This document shows positions 7,313 through 12,732 of a stretch of 12,732 nucleotides of DNA, piece by piece. Location of the stretch: contig JAKOZM010000044.1 in assembly GCA_029779995.1 (NCBI GenBank), positions 1 through 12,732 of the forward strand. Direction: 5' to 3'. The translations under genes were made by a program, and so were the position numbers. Source of the DNA: Actinomycetes bacterium (GTDB lineage Bacteria; Actinomycetota; Actinomycetes; S36-B12; UBA10799). The notes below the pieces were generated by a model. It did no database searches and was not told the origin of the DNA. It saw only the letters and a program-made list of their open reading frames with translations. How positions within the stretch are numbered: position 1 is the stretch's first letter; each line of letters opens with the position of its first letter.

Positions 7313-7960
7313 TCATGCGCCCTTCGCTGCGTCGCGGATGAGCACCAGCGCACCCTTCGGCCCGGGGACAGCGCCCTTGACCAGGATGAGGTTGCGGTCG
7401 GCGTCGACGGCGTGCACCGTCAAGCCCTGGGTGGTAACGCGGTCGGACCCCATACGTCCGGCCATGCTCAGACCCTTGAACACCCGGCCCGGAGTGGCAC
7501 AGCCACCGATCGAGCCCGGCGAGCGATGCTTGCGCTGCACACCGTGCGAGGCACGCAACCCGTGGAAGCCATGACGCTTCATCACACCTGCGAATCCCTT
7601 GCCCTTGCTGGTGGCGGTCACGTCCACGATCTGACCGGCCTCGAATACATCGGCCTTGAGCTCCTGGCCGAGGGTGTATTCGCTGGCGTCGTCGGTGCGC
7701 ACCTCGACCAGGTTGCGCCGTGGCGTCACCTCGGCCTTCTTGAAGTGCCCTGTATCCGGCTTGTTGACCCGGCGGGGGTCAACGGCACCGAATGCGATCT
7801 GCACCGCGGAGTACCCGTCAGTCTCGGGCGTGCGGACCTGCGTCACCACACACGGACCGGCTTCGATCACCGTGACCGGCACGATCCGGTTGTTGTCATC
7901 CCATACCTGGGTCATGCCGAGCTTGGTGCCCAGCAGCCCCTTGCGAGTTGTCGTCTTCAT
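7313..7960 (-). CDS. rplC: 50S ribosomal protein L3
   Basis: L3 binds 23S rRNA at an early assembly step and sends a loop toward the peptidyl-transferase centre. The 215-residue product begins [20 protein letters not shown] and contains [22 protein letters not shown] (113-134). The central loop [34 protein letters not shown] (138-171) is next. The residue that is a methylated Gln in E. coli lies in this loop; here the local sequence is GGCATPG, which I believe is the usual actinobacterial form. The ATG at 7960 is 10 bp after the rpsJ stop. The best ribosome-binding site is TAGGA, which includes that stop codon, so reinitiation after rpsJ is likely. Length is standard. Confidence 0.97.
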   Translation of the reverse strand: MKTTTRKGLLGTKLGMTQVWDDNNRIVPVTVIEAGPCVVTQVRTPETDGYSAVQIAFGAVDPRRVNKPDTGHFKKAEVTPRRNLVEVRTDDASEYTLGQELKADVFEAGQIVDVTATSKGKGFAGVMKRHGFHGLRASHGVQRKHRSPGSIGGCATPGRVFKGLSMAGRMGSDRVTTQGLTVHAVDADRNLILVKGAVPGPKGALVLIRDAAKGA

Positions 7961-7970
7961 CAGTGGCGTC

Positions 7971-8279
7971 CTACAGCTTGATCTCGATCTCGACGCCGGC
8001 CGGCAGATCCAGCTTCATGAGCGAGTCCACGGTCTTCGGGGTCGGATCGAGGATGTCGATGAGTCGTTTGTGGGTGCGCATCTCGAAGTGCTCGCGGCTG
8101 TCCTTGTACTTGTGCGGCGAGCGGATGACGCAGTAAACGTTCTTCTCCGTCGGCAGCGGCACAGGACCGGCGACTTTGGCACCCGTGCGCGAAACGGTGT
8201 CCACGATCGTCTTCGCCCACTTGTCGATGACTTCGTGATCATAGGCCTTGAGCCTGATGCGGATCTTCTGTCCCGCCAT
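7971..8279 (-). CDS. rpsJ: 30S ribosomal protein S10 (NusE)
   Basis: S10 sits in the small-subunit head and, as NusE, also binds NusB and NusG in antitermination and transcription-translation coupling. The 102-residue product starts [19 protein letters not shown] and has [41 protein letters not shown] (37-77), including the long tRNA-proximal loop, where tetracycline/tigecycline-resistance changes fall in other species; the loop looks wild type. It is the first gene of the S10 operon. AGAGGA at 8290-8295 is the likely ribosome-binding site, at a slightly long 10-base spacing. Upstream lies a 140-bp spacer with a terminator after tuf and a leader hairpin. No clear -35/-10 pair was found there. 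Confidence 0.97.
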   Translation of the reverse strand: MAGQKIRIRLKAYDHEVIDKWAKTIVDTVSRTGAKVAGPVPLPTEKNVYCVIRSPHKYKDSREHFEMRTHKRLIDILDPTPKTVDSLMKLDLPAGVEIEIKL

Positions 8280-8313
8280 GGCGCTTGTTTCCTCTTCTTC
8301 TTGCCGCTGTCGT

Positions 8314-8352
8314 GATCACCACCGGCAGGCTTGACGCCTGTCGCAGGTGACC
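8314..8352 (-). promoter_or_regulatory. Candidate leader hairpin upstream of rpsJ
   Basis: In the minus-strand RNA, GGUCACC (8352-8346) can pair with GGUGAUC (8320-8314) in 7 pairs including one G-U. After a 2x2 mismatch come 2 G-C pairs, one A/C mismatch and an inner 5-bp stem CAGGC/GCCUG (8340-8336 with 8330-8326), closing a 5-base loop. It ends 34 bases before the rpsJ start and begins 17 bases after the tuf terminator. There is no U-run, so I read it as a leader structure rather than a second terminator. A role in feedback by a ribosomal protein (L4 in E. coli) is only an analogy. Confidence 0.45.
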
Positions 8353-8369
8353 CATGGTTGTGGAGCACG

Positions 8370-8402
8370 GGTCGGGGGCGAGGGATACCCTCACCCCCGA
8401 CC
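8370..8402 (-). terminator. Terminator hairpin after tuf
   Basis: Starting 17 bases after the tuf stop codon, the RNA reads GGUCGGGGG-U-GAGGG, a UAU loop, then CCCUC-G-CCCCCGACC. All 15 positions pair, one of them as a U-G wobble, giving a very GC-rich stem with a 3-base loop. On the plus strand the wobble becomes a C/A mismatch, so the structure fits the tuf direction best. No U-tract follows (CGUGCUCC), which is common for actinobacterial terminators. It separates the str operon from the S10 operon, fully or as a partial block. Confidence 0.82.
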
Positions 8403-8419
8403 GGGGGTAGTGCTGGTTA

Positions 8420-9613
8420 CTACTTGTTGATCTTTGTGACCCGGCCGGCGCCGACGGTGCGGCCACCCTCCCGGATCGCGAACCGCAGACCGTCCTCCAT
8501 GGCGATCGGCTGGATCAACTGCACCGACATCTGGGTGTTGTCGCCGGGCATGACCATTTCGGTCCCCTCCGGCAACGTCACCACACCAGTCACGTCCGTG
8601 GTACGGAAGTAGAACTGCGGGCGGTAGTTGTTGAAGAACGGCGTGTGACGGCCGCCCTCATCCTTGCTCAGGATGTAGACCTGAGCCTCGAACTCGGTGT
8701 GCGGGGTCACGCTGCCCGGCTTGCAGATCACCATGCCGCGCTCAACATCCTCGCGCTTGGTGCCGCGCAGGAGCAGCCCGACGTTCTCGCCGGCCTGACC
8801 CTCGTCGAGCAGCTTGCGGAACATCTCGATGCCGGTCACGGTCGTCTTGTGCGACGTGTCGCGGATGCCGATCATCTCGACCTCCTCGTTGACCTTGACG
8901 ATCCCGCGCTCGATGCGCCCGGTCACCACGGTGCCACGACCGGTGATGGTGAACACGTCCTCAACGGGCATCAGGAACGGCTTCTCGATCTCCCGCTCGG
9001 GAGTCGGGATGAACTCGTCCACAGCATCCATCAACTCGATGATGCTCTCGCCCCACTTCTCGTCACCATTCATGGCCGGGAAGGCAGCCACGCGCACCAC
9101 GGGGGTGTCGTCGCCGGGGAACTCGTAGGTGGTCAGCAGTTCGCGGACCTCCATGTCGACGAGCTCGAGGATCTCCTCGTCGTCGACCATGTCGCACTTG
9201 TTCAGGGCAACGACGATGCTCGGCACGCCGACCTGGCGGGCGAGCAGCACGTGCTCCTTCGTCTGCGGCATCGGGCCGTCAGTGGCGGCGACCACGAGGA
9301 TCGCACCGTCCATCTGAGCAGCACCGGTGATCATGTTCTTGATGTAGTCGGCGTGACCGGGGCAGTCCACGTGGGCATAGTGCCGAGCCTCGGTCTGGTA
9401 CTCGACGTGTGCAATCGAGATCGTGATTCCGCGCTGACGCTCCTCCGGGGCCTTGTCGATCATGTCGAAAGGCGTGAAGGGGTTCAGGTCGGGGTACTTG
9501 TCGTGCAGCACCTTGGTGATCGCCGCGGTCAGCGTCGTCTTTCCGTGGTCGATGTGACCAATGGTGCCGATGTTGACGTGGGGCTTCGTCCGCTCGAACT
9601 TCGCCTTCGCCAC
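8420..9613 (-). CDS. tuf: Elongation factor Tu
   Basis: EF-Tu is the GTPase that carries aminoacyl-tRNA to the ribosomal A site. The 397-residue product has G1 GHIDHGKT (19-26), the switch I Thr64 in RGITI, G3 DCPGH (83-87) with the catalytic His87, and G4 NKCD (138-141). The beta-barrel domains II and III follow, with [13 protein letters not shown] and the closing [18 protein letters not shown]. The G5 motif is odd: where the family has SAL, this protein reads AAF (176-178), in [12 protein letters not shown]. The start is GTG at 9613, chosen because [14 protein letters not shown] aligns with the usual MAKAKF start and AGGAGG stands 6 bases before it. An ATG at 9703 adds 30 residues of non-conserved sequence and is rejected. 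A 114-bp spacer precedes it; a terminator follows. Confidence 0.97.
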   Translation of the reverse strand: MAKAKFERTKPHVNIGTIGHIDHGKTTLTAAITKVLHDKYPDLNPFTPFDMIDKAPEERQRGITISIAHVEYQTEARHYAHVDCPGHADYIKNMITGAAQMDGAILVVAATDGPMPQTKEHVLLARQVGVPSIVVALNKCDMVDDEEILELVDMEVRELLTTYEFPGDDTPVVRVAAFPAMNGDEKWGESIIELMDAVDEFIPTPEREIEKPFLMPVEDVFTITGRGTVVTGRIERGIVKVNEEVEMIGIRDTSHKTTVTGIEMFRKLLDEGQAGENVGLLLRGTKREDVERGMVICKPGSVTPHTEFEAQVYILSKDEGGRHTPFFNNYRPQFYFRTTDVTGVVTLPEGTEMVMPGDNTQMSVQLIQPIAMEDGLRFAIREGGRTVGAGRVTKINK

Positions 9614-9619
9614 TGCGGT

Positions 9620-9625
9620 CCTCCT
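9620..9625 (-). promoter_or_regulatory. Ribosome-binding site of tuf
   Basis: AGGAGG on the minus strand, 6 bases before the GTG at 9613. It is a full consensus match and decides for the GTG start over the upstream in-frame ATG at 9703. Confidence 0.8.
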
Positions 9626-9675
9626 ATTGTTTCTGGACTGTGAGGCCGTCTCCGGTCGGATGCGGTCTCTCTGGG

Positions 9676-9703
9676 ATTGTTTCCTGCAAGGGGTTCGCCT
9701 CAA
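9676..9703 (-). promoter_or_regulatory. Weak candidate promoter in the fusA-tuf spacer
   Basis: On the minus strand TTGAGG (9703-9698) and AACAAT (9681-9676) stand 16 bases apart, each matching four of six bases of the -35 and -10 consensus. This would give tuf its own transcript with a leader of about 55 bases. Streptomycetes are reported to have a separate tuf promoter in this spacer, which makes the idea plausible. The match is modest and could be chance. Confidence 0.25.
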
Positions 9704-9727
9704 ACATCGAGACGCTGACGTTCGGGA

Positions 9728-11830
9728 CTATTCCCCGCGCGCCTTGGCAATGATTTCCTCCGCGACATTGTTCGGAACCTGCGCGTAGGAGTCGAACTGC
9801 ATGCTGTAACTCGCCCGGCCCTGGGTCTTGCTCCGCAGATCTCCGACATAGCCGAACATCTCCGACAGGGGGACGAGCGCTTTGACGACGCGGGCACCCA
9901 TCCGCTCCTCCATGGCCTGAATCTGGCCACGGCGGGAGTTGAGGTCACCGATCACGTCTCCCATGAAGTCGTCCGGAGTGGTGACCTCGACGGCCATCAT
10001 GGGCTCCAGCAACACGGGTTTCGCCCTCCGAGCGGCCTCCTTGAAGGCCATCGAACCGGCGATCTTGAACGCCAACTCCGAGGAGTCGACGTCGTGGTAG
10101 GCACCGTCGATCAGGGTCACCTTCAGGTCGACCATGGGGTAGCCGGCGAGTACGCCGGTGGCCATGGCCTCCTGACAGCCGGCGTCCACGCTGGGGATGT
10201 ACTCCCGCGGGATGCGACCACCGGTGATCTTGTTGACGAACTCGTAGCCGTTCTCCTTCTTGGCCTCCGACTCCGAGTCGGCGTTCGGAGCCAGCGCGAT
10301 GATCACGCGGCCGAACTGTCCGGATCCACCCGTCTGCTTCTTGTGGGTGTACTCGACCTTCGGAACCTCCAGGGTGACCGTCTCGCGGTAGGCGACCTGC
10401 GGCTTGCCGACGTTGGCCTCCACACGGAACTCGCGGCGCATCCGGTCGACGAGGACCTCAAGGTGCAACTCGCCCATACCGGCGATGATGGTCTGCCCGG
10501 TCTCCTCGTCGGTGTGGACGCGGAAGGTGGGGTCCTCCTCGGCCAAACGCTGGATGGCGGTGGCCAGTTTGTCCTGGTCGCCCTTGGTCTTGGGCTCGAT
10601 GGCGACCTCGATGACCGGCGCGGGGAACGTCATCGACTCCAACACGATCGGCTTGGCCGGGTCGCACAGCGTCTCACCGGTGGTGGTGTCCTTCAGCCCC
10701 ATCACCGCCACGATCTCGCCGGCACCGACGCTGGCGATCTCCTCGCGCTTGTTGGCATGCATTCGGTAGATCTTGCCGATGCGCTCCTTGCGATCCTTCA
10801 CGCTGTTCAGCACCTGGGTGCCAGCATTGAGCACACCGGAGTAGATCCGGATGTAGGTCAGTTTGCCGAGGTGGGGATCAGCGGCGATCTTGAACGCGAG
10901 CGCGGCGAACGGCTCGTCATCGCTGGGCTTGCGCTCGAGTTCGACGCTCTCATCGTTCGGCTTGTGGCCGGTGACGGCCTGCACGTCCAACGGGGTGGGC
11001 AGGTAAGCGACAACGGCGTCCAGCATCGGCTGCACACCCTTGTTCTTGAACGCCGAACCGGTCAGGACCGGGGTCAGGTTACCGGCCAGGGTGGCGCGTC
11101 GGATGCCTTGCTGGATCTGCTCCTCGCTGGGCTCTTCACCCTCGAGGTACATGTGCATGATCTCGTCGTCGCCCTCAGCGAGGGTCTCGATCAGCTTCTC
11201 GCGGTACTCCACGGCCTGGTCGGCCAACTCTGCGGGGATGTCCTCCAGGACGTAGTCCTCGCCGATCTGGGTCTCGCCGCGCCACATCATGGCCTTCATC
11301 CGCACGAGGTCGATCAGGCCGATGAAGTCCGACTCGGCGCCGATCGGCAGCTGCAGGACCAGCGGGGTGGCACTGAGCCGGCTGACGATGGTGTCGACGC
11401 AGAAGAAGAAGTCCGCGCCGGTCCGGTCGAGCTTGTTGACGAAACAGATGCGCGGGACGCCGTACTTGTCGGCCTGGCGCCACACCGTCTCGGACTGCGG
11501 CTCCACACCGGCCACACCGTCGAACACCGCAACCGCACCGTCGAGCACCCGCAGCGACCGCTCCACCTCAACGGTGAAGTCGACGTGCCCGGGGGTGTCG
11601 ATGATGTTGATCTGGGTGCCCTTCCACTCACAGGTGGTGGCTGCCGAGGTGATCGTGATGCCGCGCTCTTGCTCCTGCTCCATCCAGTCCATGGTGGCCG
11701 CGCCGTCGTGGACCTCACCGATCTTGTAGTTGATACCGGTGTAGAAGAGGATCCGCTCGGTGGTCGTCGTCTTGCCGGCATCGATGTGAGCCATGATGCC
11801 GATGTTGCGTACGTGGTTGAGGTCTGCCAT
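9728..11830 (-). CDS. fusA: Elongation factor G
   Basis: EF-G is the GTPase that drives translocation of tRNA and mRNA and, with RRF, ribosome recycling. The 700-residue product is full length (E. coli 704). Motifs in the G domain: G1 AHIDAGKT (14-21), switch I with Thr59 and Thr61 in RGITIT, G3 DTPGH (78-82) with the catalytic His82, G4 NKLD (132-135) and G5 SAFKNKG (259-265). Domains II to V follow, including domain [21 protein letters not shown] and domain IV with [15 protein letters not shown]; it ends in [14 protein letters not shown]. It resembles the canonical fusA1 type, not the divergent fusA2 copy found in some actinobacteria. The ATG at 11830 is 14 bp after the rpsG stop with GGGGAG upstream. 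Confidence 0.98.
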   Translation of the reverse strand: MADLNHVRNIGIMAHIDAGKTTTTERILFYTGINYKIGEVHDGAATMDWMEQEQERGITITSAATTCEWKGTQINIIDTPGHVDFTVEVERSLRVLDGAVAVFDGVAGVEPQSETVWRQADKYGVPRICFVNKLDRTGADFFFCVDTIVSRLSATPLVLQLPIGAESDFIGLIDLVRMKAMMWRGETQIGEDYVLEDIPAELADQAVEYREKLIETLAEGDDEIMHMYLEGEEPSEEQIQQGIRRATLAGNLTPVLTGSAFKNKGVQPMLDAVVAYLPTPLDVQAVTGHKPNDESVELERKPSDDEPFAALAFKIAADPHLGKLTYIRIYSGVLNAGTQVLNSVKDRKERIGKIYRMHANKREEIASVGAGEIVAVMGLKDTTTGETLCDPAKPIVLESMTFPAPVIEVAIEPKTKGDQDKLATAIQRLAEEDPTFRVHTDEETGQTIIAGMGELHLEVLVDRMRREFRVEANVGKPQVAYRETVTLEVPKVEYTHKKQTGGSGQFGRVIIALAPNADSESEAKKENGYEFVNKITGGRIPREYIPSVDAGCQEAMATGVLAGYPMVDLKVTLIDGAYHDVDSSELAFKIAGSMAFKEAARRAKPVLLEPMMAVEVTTPDDFMGDVIGDLNSRRGQIQAMEERMGARVVKALVPLSEMFGYVGDLRSKTQGRASYSMQFDSYAQVPNNVAEEIIAKARGE

Positions 11831-11844
11831 AAGTCGTCGCTCCC

Positions 11845-12315
11845 CTACCAGCGGTAGTGCGCGAAGGCCTTGTTGGCCTCGGCCATCTTGTGGGTGTCCT
11901 CACGCTTCTTCACGCTCGCGCCCAGGCCATTGCTGGCATCGAGCAGCTCGTTGGTAAGGCGCTCGGTCATGGTCTTCTCACGACGCTGGCGCGAGTACTG
12001 CACCAGCCAGCGCAGAGCCAGGGTGTTGCTGCGCCCGGAGCGCACCTCCACCGGCACCTGGTAGGTGGCGCCACCGACCCGGCGGCTGCGCACCTCAAGG
12101 GTCGGCCGGATGTTGTCCAGCGCGCGCTTGAGGGTGACCAGCGGGTCCTGGCCGGACTTCTCGCGGCAGCCCTCGAGGGCGCCGTAGACGATGGACTCGG
12201 CGGTGCTCTTCTTGCCGTCGAGCAGAACCTTGTTCACCAGTTGCGTGACGAGTGCCGATTCGTAGACCGGGTCGACGACGATGGCGCGCTTGCCAGCGGG
12301 TCCCTTGCGAGGCAT
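11845..12315 (-). CDS. rpsG: 30S ribosomal protein S7
   Basis: S7 nucleates assembly of the small-subunit head and lies at the E site next to the mRNA exit; in E. coli it also represses the str operon. The 156-residue product is the standard length. It starts [20 protein letters not shown] and has [26 protein letters not shown] (23-48) and [22 protein letters not shown] (70-91), with the beta-hairpin that reaches into the E site. It ends [19 protein letters not shown]. The ATG at 12315 shares one base with the rpsL stop (TGATG), and AAGGAG within the end of rpsL serves as ribosome-binding site. E. coli has a spacer between rpsL and rpsG that holds the S7 target; here there is none, so regulation of that kind cannot work in the same way. 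Confidence 0.97.
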   Translation of the reverse strand: MPRKGPAGKRAIVVDPVYESALVTQLVNKVLLDGKKSTAESIVYGALEGCREKSGQDPLVTLKRALDNIRPTLEVRSRRVGGATYQVPVEVRSGRSNTLALRWLVQYSRQRREKTMTERLTNELLDASNGLGASVKKREDTHKMAEANKAFAHYRW

Positions 12316-12689
12316 CAGCCCTTCTCCTTCTTCGCGCCGTAGCGGCTACGAGCCTGCTTACGGTTCTTCACGCCCTGCGTGTCCAGCGCACCGCGCACAA
12401 CCTTGTACCGCACACCGGGCAGGTCCTTCACACGACCGCCACGCACGAGCACGATCGAGTGCTCCTGCAGGTTGTGTCCCACACCGGGGATGTAGGCCGT
12501 GACCTCGATCTGACTGGTCAGACGCACACGGGCAACCTTGCGCAGTGCGGAGTTCGGCTTCTTGGGGGTGGTCGTGTAGACACGCGTGCAGACCCCGCGG
12601 CGCTGGGGACTTCCCTTCAGCGCAGGGGTCTTGTTCTTAGAGACCTTGTCCTGCCGGCCCTTGCGGACCAACTGCTGGATCGTTGGCAC
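12315..12689 (-). CDS. rpsL: 30S ribosomal protein S12
   Basis: S12 lies at the decoding centre and controls accuracy; changes in it give streptomycin resistance. The 124-residue product begins with GTG (read as Met) [15 protein letters not shown]. It has the hallmark segment [24 protein letters not shown] (34-57) and [24 protein letters not shown] (72-95). The two resistance positions carry the sensitive residues, Lys43 and Lys88, and Asp89, the methylthiolation target of RimO in bacteria that have it, is present. The start is GTG at 12689, with GGAG 5 bases upstream; no conserved sequence precedes it. It is the first gene of the str operon. Only 43 bp upstream are visible, in which I see no promoter; rpoC often lies further upstream in actinobacteria. 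Confidence 0.97.
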   Translation of the reverse strand: MPTIQQLVRKGRQDKVSKNKTPALKGSPQRRGVCTRVYTTTPKKPNSALRKVARVRLTSQIEVTAYIPGVGHNLQEHSIVLVRGGRVKDLPGVRYKVVRGALDTQGVKNRKQARSRYGAKKEKG

Positions 12690-12732
12690 TACGTCTCCGC
12701 TCTTTCGATCGGTGGTCTGTGTGGTGCCGGGT

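Noticed and set aside
8645..9643. 332-codon open frame on the plus strand
   Set aside because: Antisense shadow of tuf; no recognisable protein features.
9614..9703. 30-residue N-terminal extension of EF-Tu from an ATG at 9703
   Set aside because: The extension is not conserved, whereas the GTG at 9613 coincides with the family start and has AGGAGG 6 bases upstream.
10094..11857. 587-codon open frame on the plus strand
   Set aside because: It lies wholly antisense to fusA, whose product is full length and canonical. In GC-rich genes the opposite strand often stays open because of third-position G/C bias. The translation is His/Gly/Leu/Val/Asp-rich with no recognisable domain.
12690..12732. 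Promoter of the str operon at the right edge
   Set aside because: Only 43 bp are visible. Apart from the rpsL ribosome-binding site I see no -10/-35 pair, so the promoter, if any, lies outside the window.

Overview
The window is a piece of a high-GC actinobacterial chromosome (by eye, GC in the low-to-mid 60s percent). It holds one uninterrupted block of translation genes, all read on the minus strand, so transcription runs from the right edge to the left. Actinobacterial affinity is inferred from the close resemblance of EF-Tu, L2, L4, S10 and the 61-residue zinc-type S14 to remembered mycobacterial and streptomycete proteins, from an Ala/Pro- and RG-rich extension on S3, and from the use of GTG starts. 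I cannot place it to genus.

Layout in transcription order. (1) str operon, 12689 to 8420: rpsL, rpsG, fusA, tuf. (2) A 140-bp spacer, 8280-8419, carrying a strong terminator hairpin just after tuf and a second, leader-type hairpin before rpsJ. (3) S10 operon, 8279 to 3004: rpsJ, rplC, rplD, rplW, rplB, rpsS, rplV, rpsC, rplP, rpmC, rpsQ. (4) spc operon, 3000 to the left edge: rplN, rplX, rplE, rpsN, rpsH, rplF, rplR and the first 40 codons of rpsE. The gene order is the classical bacterial one. The S10 and spc parts are fused without a visible boundary: rpsQ and rplN are 3 bp apart.

The genes supply ribosomal proteins of both subunits plus the two elongation GTPases: EF-Tu delivers aminoacyl-tRNA and EF-G drives translocation. 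Spacing is very tight. Six junctions overlap by 1 or 4 bp and three are separated by a single base, which implies translational coupling. Only four spacers exceed 20 bp: fusA-tuf (114), tuf-rpsJ (140), rpsS-rplV (38) and rpsN-rpsH (65). No stretch over 300 bp lacks a gene. I saw no tRNA, rRNA, CRISPR array, insertion sequence or phage gene.

This is a core, conserved region and I did not find a new biological system in it. The points most worth a second look are an unusual G5 nucleotide-binding motif in EF-Tu, the paired hairpins in the tuf-rpsJ spacer, the RG-rich tail of S3, and the direct abutment of the str and S10 operons.
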